The position numbers and the translations under genes were made by a program. Positions 1 to 8,175 of a stretch of 55,676 nucleotides of DNA are shown piece after piece; position 1 is the stretch's first letter; each line of letters begins with the position of its first letter. The notes beneath the pieces were generated by a model. The model was not told the DNA's origin. It worked only from the letters and a program-made list of their open reading frames with translations, and ran no database searches. The DNA lies in NCBI GenBank assembly GCA_036005845.1, contig DASYQD010000105.1, forward strand, positions 1 through 55,676, written 5' to 3'. The DNA comes from DASYQD01 sp036005845. Lineage in GTDB: Bacteria > Acidobacteriota > Thermoanaerobaculia > Multivoradales > JAIOJS01.

Positions 1-183
1 GTCGACCCCCGCGTCGCCCGCATCGTCGAGCTGCGCTTCTTCGGCGGCCTCTCTCTCGAAGACACGGCGACGGCGATGGACCTCTCGCGGCGCACGGTGG
101 TGCGCGAGTGGGCGCTGGCGCGCGGCTGGCTGCACCAGCGGCTCGAGGCGTTGCGCGGCGACGCCGGCGGCCTCTCGGTGTAG
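1..183 (+). CDS. ECF-type RNA polymerase sigma factor, C-terminal fragment (5' end outside window)
   Basis: The first 60 codons are open from the window edge and end in TAG. They encode region 4.2 of a sigma-70 factor: VELRFFGGLSLEDTA is the first helix region and MDLSRRTVVREWALARGWL the recognition helix, followed by a short tail. The spacing and the REWALARGWLH segment look like the ECF group common in Acidobacteriota and Planctomycetes that sits beside receptor kinases. Only 15 bases separate its stop from the kinase start, so the two are probably one transcript. By analogy with other ECF/kinase pairs, the kinase may phosphorylate the sigma factor instead of an anti-sigma factor being used; this is inference. 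Regions 1-3 cannot be seen. Confidence 0.75.
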   Translation, partial: VDPRVARIVELRFFGGLSLEDTATAMDLSRRTVVREWALARGWLHQRLEALRGDAGGLSV

Positions 184-198
184 CGTCTCGTCTCGACG

Positions 199-2742
199 AT
201 GAGCACGAGCGACGACCTGACGCGGCCGCTGCGCCCGGCGGCCGCCGCTCCTGCCGCTCCTCCTGAGGCGCCGCTGGACCCCGAGCGCTGGCAGCGCGTC
301 AAAGCGATCTTCGTCGACGTCGTCGACCGCGAGCGCACGGCGCGCGAGGAGGTGCTGCGCGAGCTCGCGGCGCGCGATCCGGAAGCGGCGGCGCAGGCGC
401 GCACGCTGCTGCGCCGTTACGAGCAGGCGGCGACGAGCTTCCTCGCCGGCGCGCCGGTCACCGCGCTGGAGGAAGCCGAGGAAGCGCCCGACCTCACCGG
501 CCGCACCATCGGCGACTACTGGCTCACCGCGGCGCGCGGCCGCGGCGGCATGGGCATGGTCTACGAAGCGGTGCGCGGCGAGGACGGCAAGCGGGTGGCG
601 GTCAAGCTGCTGCGCTGGCGCGGCGACCCGGTCGAGATCGCGGCCCAGGTGCGCGAGGAGCGCCGCATCCTCGCCGGCCTCGAGCACGACAACATCGCGC
701 GCCTCATCGACGGCGGCGCCACCGAGGAAGGCCTCCCCTACTTCACCCTCGAGTTCGTCGACGGGCTGCCGATCGACGAGTACTGCCGCAAGCGCGGCCT
801 CGGTCTCGAAGCGCGGCTGCGGCTCTTCCGCACCGTCTGCGCGGCCGTCGAATACGCGCACCAGCGGCTGGTCATCCACTGCGACTTGAAGCCGGCGAAC
901 ATCCTGGTCACCGAGGCCGGCGTGCCGAAGCTGCTCGACTTCGGCATCGCGCACTTGATGCAGCCCGGGAGCGGCGGCGCGGCCAAGAGCGCGGTGCCGT
1001 CGGCGCTGACGCCGGACTACGCGAGCCCCGAGCAGGTGCGCCGGCAGCCGGTGACGACGGCCACCGACGTCTACGCGCTGGGCCTGCTGCTTTACGAGCT
1101 GCTCACCGGCCGGCGCGCGCAAGCGCTGCAGTCGCTGGCGCCGCAGGAGATCATTCGCGTCGTCTGTGACACCGTGCCGGCGCGGCCGAGCGACGCGGCG
1201 CCGCCGGACCAGCGTGGCCGCCTCGCCGGAGACCTCGACGCGGTCGTCCTCAAGGCGCTGCGCAAGGAACCAGCCGCGCGCTACGGCTCGGCGCACGAGT
1301 TGGGCGAGGACGTGCTTCGCTATCTCGAGTGGCGGCCGGTCGAGGCGCGCGGCGGCGGCGCGCCCTACCGCGCCGGCCGCTTCCTGCGCCGCCACCGGGC
1401 CGCTTTCGCCGCCGGCCTGCTGGTGGCGCTGAGCCTGGTGGGCGGCACCGTCGCCGCGGTGCGCGAGGCGCGCCGCGCGCAGCGGCGCTTCGAGGACGTT
1501 CGCAAGCTCGCCGGCTCGTTCCTCTTCGAGCTTCACGACGCCATCAAGGACCTGCCCGGCTCGACGCCGGCACGGCGGCTCATCGTCGACAAGGCGCTCG
1601 TCTACCTCGACGGCCTGGCGCGCGAGGCGGGCGGCGACCTCGGCCTCGTGCGCGAGTTGGCGACGGCCTACCAGCGCGTCGGCGACGTACAGGGCTACAG
1701 CGCCAACGCCAACCTCGGCGATACGCCGGGCGCGGCGGCGAGCTTTCGCAAGGCGGTGGCACTGGCCGAGCAGCTGGTCGCCGCGGCGCCGGGCGACACC
1801 GGCGCGCGGCTGACGCTCGGCGTCGGCCTCGAGAAGCTCGGCACGACGCAGAAGGCGATGGGAGACGCCAAGGCGGCCGAGCAGACCTTCGCCCGCTCCG
1901 AGCAGGTGCTCGCCGCGCTGCGCCGCGAGCTGCCGCGCGACGGCGCGGTGGCGCACGCGCTGCACGTGGTGCACATCCGTCAGGGCCAGCTCCGCCAACA
2001 GCAGGGCAATCTCGACGCCGCGATGGCGCGCTACCGGGAAGCCCAGCGCGTCGACGAGAGCTTCCTCGCGGTGACACCCGCCGACCCGCGCGCCAAGCGC
2101 GACTTGAGCGTCGCCCTGGAGCTCGTCGCCGCCATCGAGGGCGAGCGCGACCCGGTGCGCGGGCTGGCGCTCTATCAGGCGCTGCTGCCGCCGGCGATCG
2201 AGCTCGCGGCGTCGGACCCCACCAACGCCAACCTGCAGCGCGACCTCCTCGTCGGCTACGAGGACGTGGCGCAGATGCAGGGCAAGCTCAAGCGCTGGCC
2301 GGAAGCGCTCGACAACCAGAAGAAGGCGCTGGTTATCGCCGAGGCGTTGCTGCGCGCAGACCCCGAAAACCTGCAGGCGATGCAGGACCTCTCGACGCGG
2401 CACGCGCAGATCGGCGACGTGCTCCTCGGCATGGGCAGGACGCGCGAGGCGCTGGCGAGCTACCAGCGCTCGCTCGATCTCGACATCCGCGTGGCGGCGC
2501 GCGACCCCACCAACGCGACCGCCGGGCAGTACGTCGGCGAAAGCCACGTCAACGTGGCGACGCTGCTCGTCAAGCTCGGCGAGGCGGCGGCGGCGCGCGA
2601 GCACTTCCGCCAGGCGGTGGCGGCGGTGCAGCCCTTTGCGGAGCGCGACCCCGGCAACGCCGAGCTGCGCGAGGTGCTGCAGGCGGCGCGGAACGGGCTC
2701 GGCGAGCCCGCGGCGGCGGTGGCGGCGAAGACGAGCGGCTGA
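199..2742 (+). CDS. Membrane-anchored Ser/Thr protein kinase with C-terminal TPR region
   Basis: An 847-residue receptor-type Hanks kinase. Residues 27-85 form the helical N-terminal segment usual in these kinases (LDPERWQRVK...). The kinase domain spans about 105-375, with a glycine loop GRGGMG at 114-119, the ATP lysine in VAVKLL at K136, catalytic loop IHCDLKPAN, DFG at 247-249 and SPE at 276-278. The HRD arginine is replaced by Cys (HCD, 227-229), so this is a non-RD kinase. A single membrane helix lies at about 401-421. The remaining 400 residues are alpha-helical repeats of TPR type, rich in alanine, placed outside the membrane by topology. It is adjacent to an ECF sigma gene and is probably its regulator. 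Its signal and substrate are not visible. No clear Shine-Dalgarno precedes the ATG. Confidence 0.9.
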   Translation: MSTSDDLTRPLRPAAAAPAAPPEAPLDPERWQRVKAIFVDVVDRERTAREEVLRELAARDPEAAAQARTLLRRYEQAATSFLAGAPVTALEEAEEAPDLTGRTIGDYWLTAARGRGGMGMVYEAVRGEDGKRVAVKLLRWRGDPVEIAAQVREERRILAGLEHDNIARLIDGGATEEGLPYFTLEFVDGLPIDEYCRKRGLGLEARLRLFRTVCAAVEYAHQRLVIHCDLKPANILVTEAGVPKLLDFGIAHLMQPGSGGAAKSAVPSALTPDYASPEQVRRQPVTTATDVYALGLLLYELLTGRRAQALQSLAPQEIIRVVCDTVPARPSDAAPPDQRGRLAGDLDAVVLKALRKEPAARYGSAHELGEDVLRYLEWRPVEARGGGAPYRAGRFLRRHRAAFAAGLLVALSLVGGTVAAVREARRAQRRFEDVRKLAGSFLFELHDAIKDLPGSTPARRLIVDKALVYLDGLAREAGGDLGLVRELATAYQRVGDVQGYSANANLGDTPGAAASFRKAVALAEQLVAAAPGDTGARLTLGVGLEKLGTTQKAMGDAKAAEQTFARSEQVLAALRRELPRDGAVAHALHVVHIRQGQLRQQQGNLDAAMARYREAQRVDESFLAVTPADPRAKRDLSVALELVAAIEGERDPVRGLALYQALLPPAIELAASDPTNANLQRDLLVGYEDVAQMQGKLKRWPEALDNQKKALVIAEALLRADPENLQAMQDLSTRHAQIGDVLLGMGRTREALASYQRSLDLDIRVAARDPTNATAGQYVGESHVNVATLLVKLGEAAAAREHFRQAVAAVQPFAERDPGNAELREVLQAARNGLGEPAAAVAAKTSG

Positions 2743-2804
2743 TCGCGCGAGGAGCCGTCTACCGCGTGATGGCCCGGTTCGCGGCCTCTCTGCGCGACTA
2801 GGCC

Positions 2805-4451
2805 ATGCGAAACCCCAGAACCCCGTGGGCGCTCGTCGCCCTTGCCCTCTCCCTCGCGTCGTGGCCGGCCGCTGCGACATCGGTCCAGCGCACCGTCTTC
2901 GAGCCCTTCACCTGGAGCGGCAACCACGCCGCCACCATCGCCGCCCACCCGGCACAGCTCGGCGCCTTCGCCGCCACCACCCACGACTGCTCGGTCGCCC
3001 AAGCCACCGACACCAGCTACGCGACGACCGTGTGGTGGAACCCGGACGTCTGGGACGCGCGCGGCGACACCAGCTTCCCCGCCACCGCGCCGCCGGCAAC
3101 CGGCTACCACGTCGACATCCACAAGGCGCTCTCGGCCGACCCCACCGACGGGCGCGAGGACAACACCGTCTACGCCGTCGGCGGTAACGGCTCGCCGGGC
3201 ATCGCCGCCATGCGCACGGACTTCCAGGCGATCTCGAGCGCGCGCCTGCGCAACCCGATGCTCATCTCCGACGCGCAGCCGGGCGTCGTCACCTTCTACG
3301 CCACGGCCTTCCTCACCACCGCCCACTGGTGGGAGATCGCCATCACGCCGACGACGGTCGTCGCCGGCGGCGAGCAGACGGCGGTGCCCAGCCCGGTCGA
3401 CGGCCTCGACGGGCCGTTCGCCGACAGCGCGGGCACGCCGGGCCCCGGCCACCGCCCCGCGGTCGACTCGATCAACGTCATCGGCACCGGCTCGACGGAC
3501 AGGCCATGCGACGTCGGCTGGTCGGACCGCTTCGCCGTCACGCGTTCGATCGGCGGCGTGACGACCGACTCCTTCAACCCCATCACCGACTACTCGCAGC
3601 TCATCCAGAGCGACCCCAGCGAGCTCGAGGAGCTTTACCTCTGGCGCATCGAGTTCCGCCCCAACCGCATCGACCTGCTCGTCGACCACGACCGCGACGG
3701 CACGCCCGAGCCGCTCGAGTCGTTCCCGGTGAACGTCCCGTGGAGCGAGGTCTACGTGCACTTCATCTCGGTCACCTACCAGGCCGACCACCACCCGCAG
3801 GAGCCCTGCTTCCTGGGCACCATTCGCGAGCACGTGTGGCGCAACCTCTCCGTGTCGCCGGTCAAGTACGACCGCACACTCGTCTACCCCAAGGAGAGCG
3901 GCACCACCAACGTGCCGCGCGACACCGGCTGGATGTCCTACGACCTGCGCGACATCCAGCGCTTCGGCCCGCCGGTCAACGGCATTGCGCAGGCCAACCC
4001 GGTCGCCTTCGATACCTGGCAGTCCCTGCTCGCCTGCAGCATGCCGGCCTTCTACTGCCCCAACCCGTCGCCGTCGCTGCACCTCAACGTCGACATCCCG
4101 GCTGCAAGCCTCGGCGACGTGCGCCGCGCGCAGCTCGTCTACGACACCCGATCGCCGCTGGCGGCGGGCATGGCGACGTTGAGCGTCAACGGAGTCGCCG
4201 TCGGCTCCATGCCTCTGCAGAACACCGTACCGGGTTCCGCGGACTCCGAATGGGCCCACCGCTCCCTCGACATCGCGCCCGGCCTCCTGCACGCCGGCAA
4301 CAACATCGTCGACGTCGCGATGAGCGGCGACGTCGAGCTCGACCGCCTGCAGATCGAGCTGGCCGTCAACGGCGCGGTGAACAACGCCCTCTTCAGCGAT
4401 GGCTTCGAGAGCGGCGGTTTGGGTGCGTGGTCCGCGAAACTGGGCGGTTGA
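2805..4451 (+). CDS. Secreted hypothetical protein with C-terminal DGFESG module
   Basis: A 548-residue exported protein. Residues 1-25 form a typical signal peptide (MRNPRTPWALVALALSLASW, then PAAA). The body is rich in Trp, Asp, Thr and Pro with no helical repeats, as expected for beta-sandwich or lectin-like folds. A segment near residues 270-300 (FRPNRIDLLVDHDRDG) reads like a laminin-G or glycoside-hydrolase-16-like strand pair, but I see no catalytic motif. The last 20 residues contain LFSDGFESGGLGAWS, a terminal motif shared by many unrelated secreted proteins of this bacterial group. It starts 62 bases after the kinase gene on the same strand. Function is unknown; surface carbohydrate binding is a guess. 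Confidence 0.75.
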   Translation: MRNPRTPWALVALALSLASWPAAATSVQRTVFEPFTWSGNHAATIAAHPAQLGAFAATTHDCSVAQATDTSYATTVWWNPDVWDARGDTSFPATAPPATGYHVDIHKALSADPTDGREDNTVYAVGGNGSPGIAAMRTDFQAISSARLRNPMLISDAQPGVVTFYATAFLTTAHWWEIAITPTTVVAGGEQTAVPSPVDGLDGPFADSAGTPGPGHRPAVDSINVIGTGSTDRPCDVGWSDRFAVTRSIGGVTTDSFNPITDYSQLIQSDPSELEELYLWRIEFRPNRIDLLVDHDRDGTPEPLESFPVNVPWSEVYVHFISVTYQADHHPQEPCFLGTIREHVWRNLSVSPVKYDRTLVYPKESGTTNVPRDTGWMSYDLRDIQRFGPPVNGIAQANPVAFDTWQSLLACSMPAFYCPNPSPSLHLNVDIPAASLGDVRRAQLVYDTRSPLAAGMATLSVNGVAVGSMPLQNTVPGSADSEWAHRSLDIAPGLLHAGNNIVDVAMSGDVELDRLQIELAVNGAVNNALFSDGFESGGLGAWSAKLGG

Positions 4452-4624
4452 GCGGCCGACTTACCTGGGCCAGAACGTAGGATGCTTGGTGATGCCGACA
4501 CGTTTGAGCCGACAGGACAAAGAGCTTCATCACCGTCGACGAAGTCGCACGCGTGCGCCTGGCGTGCGGATGCGCGAAGCTCGATCCTGAAAAGAAAAGG
4601 CAATAGCAGAAGGGGGAATGCCTA

Positions 4625-5233
4625 CTAGAACGGCGCCTGCGGTTTCTCTTTCTCCGCGTCCGGAGGCGCCAAGGGCTTGTAGATGACGATCACCGTTCCG
4701 CTGTCAATGGTCGACGTGCGGCTAGCGTAGGCCACGCTTGTGTTGCGTAAGAGCCAATACATGGTCTCCTGGGGGAACTTCGCTCCGAAGGCGTTCTGGC
4801 CGGTCGCCTTGCGGCCGGTGGTGGGCTTCCCGAGCGCGCCGACCAACGCACTGCGGACCACGTCTCCAAAGCTGCCCGGCTCAAAATAAATCGTGTAACC
4901 GTAGAGCTTTCCATCATGAAACTTGAGGACAGGCGGGATGGGCCCGACCGCGGGCCCTTGCGAACCAAAGTCTGCGGTCCAATGCATCGCGAGACAGTTC
5001 TCGTCCTCTGCGTCACACTCAGGACCGCTCATCTTCATTGGAGGGAGTGAACCCATTGGCGCGTCGTATGTCAGCCGCTGTTTGGTTTGCTCCGTTGTGG
5101 CACCCCATTCGAGGAGGACTTGATTGTCTCCAGAATCGGCGTGGAGCTTGAGGCCGCGAGGTTCGTGGACTGCGGCTGTGGTTGCTGCAGGGGTCAACAA
5201 AGCAAACGCAGTGAGGAGCAAGACTGCTCTCAT
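4625..5233 (-). CDS. Small exported hypothetical protein in a lower-GC patch
   Basis: A 202-residue protein starting MRAVLLLTAFALLTPAATTA, a clean signal peptide. I chose this ATG because AGGAG lies about 8 bases upstream; a longer open frame of 32 more codons has no signal peptide at its N terminus and no such site. The mature part has two cysteines close together (PECDAEDENC), probably a disulfide, and a C-terminal strand SGTVIVIYKPL. I do not recognise a family. Codon third positions contain clearly more A/T than in neighbouring genes, and together with the adjacent tRNA this suggests horizontal acquisition. It lies on the 3' side of the tRNA gene, the side on which elements usually integrate, but no integrase or second tRNA end is visible. 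Confidence 0.65.
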   Translation of the reverse strand: MRAVLLLTAFALLTPAATTAAVHEPRGLKLHADSGDNQVLLEWGATTEQTKQRLTYDAPMGSLPPMKMSGPECDAEDENCLAMHWTADFGSQGPAVGPIPPVLKFHDGKLYGYTIYFEPGSFGDVVRSALVGALGKPTTGRKATGQNAFGAKFPQETMYWLLRNTSVAYASRTSTIDSGTVIVIYKPLAPPDAEKEKPQAPF

Positions 5234-5437
5234 TCCCTTTCTCCTGTTTTTCACACGTAGCAAGTCGCGCGCTGATCGCTGATTTTGGCCTGCGCGCGCT
5301 GTCTCTGCGGCGACCTTCAGGCTGGCCATCTACATCAGGTTTGCGTGTCGCGAGACGTGCAAGCTTGTGACAGCGTACTTATCCCGTGGCTCGCCAGCAA
5401 GGGGGCAAGCTCGCGTGCTGTGTGTGCATGCGGACTA

Positions 5438-5512
5438 TGGAGCCGACGGCCGGGATTGAACCGGCGACCTGCTGATTACGAATCAGCTGCTCTACCGCTG
5501 AGCTACGTCGGC
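5438..5512 (-). tRNA. tRNA-Thr (anticodon CGT), CCA encoded
   Basis: A full cloverleaf can be folded on the minus strand. The acceptor is GCCGACG paired with CGTCGGC, followed by U8 A9, D stem GCTC/GAGC, anticodon stem GCTGA/TCAGC with loop TTCGTAA, T arm GCCGG-TTCAATC-CCGGC, U73 as discriminator and an encoded CCA. The anticodon CGT reads ACG threonine codons, and U73 is usual for tRNA-Thr. Length with CCA is 75 bases. Confidence 0.95.
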
Positions 5513-5598
5513 TGGTGGGGGTCCTGCGAGGGAGGCGGGCGGGTCGTGGCCCAAGCCCGCGGAGGCGGAGGATAACACGTCCTCCGCGGTCTGACGCT

Positions 5599-5916
5599 CT
5601 ACGCCGCCGAGTGTTCCGGGATCTTTTGGAGCTCGGCTCTCAGCTCCTGCTCCGCCCTCCATAGGTCGTGGTTCGCCTGCAGGCGAAGCCAAAACGCCGC
5701 GCCATTCCCGCAGAAACGGCCGAGGCGCAATGCCATCTCCGGCGAGACGCCAGAGCGCTCGGCGAGGATCGAGTGCAGCATCTGCCGCGATACGCGCAGC
5801 TGTCGCGCGGCCTCGCTGATGTTCAACCCCAACGCAGGCAAAGTGTCCTCGCGAAGGATGGTGCCCGGATGGGTGGGCCCACGCTTGAGTGGCCGCCGTA
5901 CTGCGTACTCCGCCAT
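5599..5916 (-). CDS. higA: HigA-type antitoxin (XRE family HTH)
   Basis: A 105-residue helix-turn-helix protein of the HigA/VapI antidote family. HPGTILREDTLPALGLN is the family signature. The HTH follows at about residues 33-55 (ISEAARQLRVSRQMLHSILA), then GVSPEMALRLGRFCG and a C-terminal helix that in the family contacts the toxin. The start MAEYAVRRPLKRG is preferred over a long upstream extension that only reads back over higB in the wrong frame. It begins 14 bases after the toxin stop, so the order is toxin first, as is usual for higBA. It is expected to neutralise HigB and, with it, repress the shared promoter. Confidence 0.9.
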   Translation of the reverse strand: MAEYAVRRPLKRGPTHPGTILREDTLPALGLNISEAARQLRVSRQMLHSILAERSGVSPEMALRLGRFCGNGAAFWLRLQANHDLWRAEQELRAELQKIPEHSAA

Positions 5917-5930
5917 GACCGTCGTACTCC

Positions 5931-6206
5931 TCAGTGATATTGCTCCAGATCGACTCGAAACGCTTCTCCGCCGTCCCACTCGAATGTGATCCGCCAGGGT
6001 CCATTCACAGCCATTGCGTAGCGCCTCGGCTTTCCGTGGAGCAGATGAAGGCCGAAGCCCGGAAGCCTCAGCTCGTCGAGCTTCTTCGCAGCGTCGAGGA
6101 CGTCGGGACAGCGGAGGACGCGCTCCTGTAGGTCTGGCCGCACGCGGGAACCTCGACCGGTTTCGAACAGGTCGCGGAGCCCCTTGTGCCGAAAGCTCCG
6201 GATCAC
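5931..6206 (-). CDS. higB: HigB-type toxin (RelE superfamily mRNA interferase)
   Basis: A 91-residue protein beginning VIRSFRHKGLRDLFE from a GTG, ending WDGGEAFRVDLEQYH. These are the hallmarks of the HigB/plasmid-maintenance killer branch of RelE folds, which cut ribosome-bound mRNA. RYAMAVNGPWRITFEW supplies the beta-sheet core with the conserved Arg and Trp. An in-frame TTG 13 codons upstream would add MTDPGRQSYAWST, but that TTG is itself part of a TTGACA -35 box, so the GTG matching the family's usual length of about 92 residues is the better start. The pair is probably a chromosomal stabilisation or stress module brought in with the surrounding lower-GC patch. Confidence 0.88.
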   Translation of the reverse strand: MIRSFRHKGLRDLFETGRGSRVRPDLQERVLRCPDVLDAAKKLDELRLPGFGLHLLHGKPRRYAMAVNGPWRITFEWDGGEAFRVDLEQYH

Positions 6207-6215
6207 TGTCGACCA

Positions 6216-6245
6216 AGCGTACGACTGACGACCGGGGTCTGTCAA
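6216..6245 (-). promoter_or_regulatory. Predicted sigma-70 promoter of higBA
   Basis: On the minus strand a perfect TTGACA (6240-6245) is followed after 18 bases by TACGCT (6216-6221), a fair -10 hexamer. The GTG start of higB lies only 9 bases after the -10, so the transcript would be leaderless or nearly so. The placement supports the short higB start. Autorepressor binding by HigA here is expected from the family, not visible as a clear operator. Confidence 0.55.
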
Positions 6246-6296
6246 ACACGGCTTTACACTTCACCGCCGTTGCGCGGCGAAGCGCGAAGTGAGGCT

Positions 6297-6326
6297 GGAG
6301 GGGCGAGGCCGGGGCCCCGCCCCTCC
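6297..6326 (-). terminator. GC-rich hairpin after the Ser/Gly/Gln protein gene
   Basis: A perfect 9-base inverted repeat, GGAGGGGCG/CGCCCCTCC, encloses a 12-base loop that is itself self-complementary. It starts 10 bases after the stop of the low-complexity gene. No T-run follows, so if it terminates transcription it is not a classical intrinsic terminator. Confidence 0.4.
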
Positions 6327-6336
6327 GGGGGCGGAA

Positions 6337-6741
6337 CTAGCGGTTCCCGCCGGTATTGCCGGAGCCCGAGCGGGAGCTCGAGCCCGAGCTGGAGCTGCCG
6401 CTGCTGCCCTGGTTGCCGGAGCTGCTGGAGCCGGAGCTGCTGGAGCCGGTGCGGCTCGATCCGCTGCTGCCGGACTGGCTGCCGCTCTGGCTGCCACGCG
6501 AGCTGGCGCCGACCTCGGAATCCTCGAGGTTGCCGCTGCTGCCCTGACGGCCCGAGCTGCTCTGGCTGCCCTGACCGCTCTGGCTGCCCTGGCCGCTCTG
6601 ATTGCTCTGGCTGCCCTGGCCGCCGCTCTGGCTGCCCTGGCTGCTCTTGCTACTCTGACTGCTCTGACTTCCCTGGGAGCCCGTACTCCCCGGCATGTTC
6701 ATGCCCTTGTCGAGGTCTGGGTTTGACTTGTCCTGCTTCAT
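6337..6741 (-). CDS. Ser/Gly/Gln low-complexity disordered protein
   Basis: A 134-residue protein starting MKQDKSNPDLDKGMNMPGST, with GAGGAGGT a few bases upstream of the ATG. After residue 17 it is nearly all Ser, Gly and Gln in GSQS, QSGQ and SSSG units. A single acidic break, NLEDSEVGASSRG, sits near the middle and the C-terminal half shifts from GSQS to SSSSG. There is no Cys, no aromatic residue and almost no hydrophobic residue, so it cannot form a normal globular core, and there is no signal peptide. Composition resembles hydrophilins, desiccation-protective proteins or silk/prion-like sequences. The strong ribosome site argues it is really made. The DNA is internally repetitive in 6- to 12-base units, so copy number may vary by slippage. 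Confidence 0.7.
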   Translation of the reverse strand: MKQDKSNPDLDKGMNMPGSTGSQGSQSSQSSKSSQGSQSGGQGSQSNQSGQGSQSGQGSQSSSGRQGSSGNLEDSEVGASSRGSQSGSQSGSSGSSRTGSSSSGSSSSGNQGSSGSSSSGSSSRSGSGNTGGNR

Positions 6742-6958
6742 TGCTTGGACCTCCTCGGGGCAGGCTGCCCCGCGGGCGAGGGCGGGTTCATTCCCGTCCC
6801 GCCAGCGATGTGACAGCAATCGCAAGATCGATGCCGGCGAGAATCGGGCGAGATAGCCCCGCGGGCGGCTGTTCGCGCCAGCGCCTGAGAAGCCTTTCGG
6901 CGCCGGCTTCGGTCAGCAATGCAACGACGCGTCGGGGGTCGTTTCGACGAACGCGGTG

Positions 6959-7948
6959 TCAGGCGACGCTGGCGAGCGTCATCGGGCTCGGCACGATGCG
7001 CGCCGCCGCCGGCAGCAGCAGGACGGGCCCGGCAGCCCCCGCGATGTCGACGCGGTTGCGGCCGCTGGCCTTGGCGCGGTAGAGCGCGGCGTCGGCGCGC
7101 TTGACGACATGCTCCCAGTCGTCGGCGCGCTCGCCGTCGGCGAACGCCACGCCCAAGCTGGCGGTCACCGGCAGCGCGACGCCGTCGGCCTCGAAGGGCT
7201 CGTCGGCGATCGCGGCGCGCACGCGCTCCGCCACCTCCGCGGCGCGCGACGGGTCGGTGTCGGGCAGCACCAGCAGCAGCTCCTCGCCGCCCCAGCGCGC
7301 CACGGTGTCGGTGCCGCGCACGCAGCGCTGGAGGCGCGCCGCCGTCTGCATCAGCACGGCGTCGCCGGCGTGGTGGCCCCAGGTGTCGTTGATCGACTTG
7401 AAGTGGTCGAGGTCGACGAACGCGAGCGACAGCGGCTCGCCGGCGCGCAGCGCGCGCGACAGGTCGCGCCGCAGGTTGGCGATGGCGGCACCGCGGTTCC
7501 ACAAACCGGTCAGGTGGTCGTGCGAGGCCTCCTGCCGCAGCTTCTCGCGGGCGGCGATGAGCTGGCCCTGCAGCGCCAGGATGCGCATCGCCACGACGAG
7601 GCGCGCTTCGAGCTGCGTCCAGTCGCACGGCTTGACGAGGTAGTCGTCGACGCCGGCGTGCAGGGCGGCGACGACGTCGGCCTTGTCCTCGCGGCCGCTG
7701 AGCAGGATGACGTAGGTGTAGCGATCGCGCTGATTGATCCGCAGACGGCGGCAGACCTCGAGGCCGTCGAGGCCGGGCATCATCCAATCGAGGATGGCAA
7801 TCGGCGGCGCGTCGGCGCTCTCGAGGATTTCCCACGCGGCGGCGCCGTCGGCGACGGTGCTCACGTAGTAACCGCAGCCCTCCAAGCGGCGGCTCAGCAC
7901 GAGGCGCGAGACCGGGTCGTCTTCGGCGATCAGGATGGTGGAGTGCAC
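6959..7948 (-). CDS. Response regulator-diguanylate cyclase (REC-GGDEF)
   Basis: A 329-residue two-domain signalling protein. REC occupies residues 1-120: acidic pair in LIAEDDP, phospho-acceptor Asp in AILDWMMPG (D54) and lysine in LVKPCDW (K106). GGDEF occupies about 140-305, with the active motif RWGGEEL at 219-224 and an inhibitory-site RxxD (RGTD, 211-214) exactly five residues before it, so c-di-GMP feedback is expected. The layout is that of PleD/WspR-like cyclases. I chose the GTG (VHSTILIAEDD) because GAGGAG lies upstream and the extra 41 codons of the longer frame are Pro/Ser-rich and unlike a REC N terminus. No partner histidine kinase is nearby. Confidence 0.9.
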   Translation of the reverse strand: MHSTILIAEDDPVSRLVLSRRLEGCGYYVSTVADGAAAWEILESADAPPIAILDWMMPGLDGLEVCRRLRINQRDRYTYVILLSGREDKADVVAALHAGVDDYLVKPCDWTQLEARLVVAMRILALQGQLIAAREKLRQEASHDHLTGLWNRGAAIANLRRDLSRALRAGEPLSLAFVDLDHFKSINDTWGHHAGDAVLMQTAARLQRCVRGTDTVARWGGEELLLVLPDTDPSRAAEVAERVRAAIADEPFEADGVALPVTASLGVAFADGERADDWEHVVKRADAALYRAKASGRNRVDIAGAAGPVLLLPAAARIVPSPMTLASVA

Positions 7949-8137
7949 GGGCGTTGGCTCCTCGGTGGCGATGGTCGAGGTGTTCGGCGGAGCCGCGAAG
8001 CAAGGCGGTGACCACTGGGGAGGCGGCTGGCAGATGGGCTGGGGAAGAAGCGTTCGTTGGGCGGAAGCCATTGAGGCGGCAGCGTTTGCTCGGGTAGCCT
8101 TCTCACTCAGCAGTCGGTCTCTGCGGGCGCACGGCGG

Positions 8138-8162
8138 TCCGGATTCCGGAACCGAATCCGGA
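8138..8162 (-). terminator. Hairpin following the AmpG-like gene
   Basis: A perfect 9-base inverted repeat, TCCGGATTC/GAATCCGGA, with a 7-base loop lies 13 bases past the stop of the AmpG-like transporter. It lacks a T-run, so it could be a terminator stem or an mRNA-stabilising hairpin. Confidence 0.45.
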
Positions 8163-8175
8163 TCGCGGACGCCCG

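Noticed and set aside
4518..4605. Short frame SFITVDEVARVRLACGC before the exported protein gene
   Set aside because: A stop lies just upstream and there is no start codon or ribosome site; at most a gene remnant.
6337..6741. Possible CRISPR or tandem-repeat array in the Ser/Gly/Gln region
   Set aside because: Units are 6-12 bases, degenerate and in frame with one protein; there are no spacers of even length and no cas genes.
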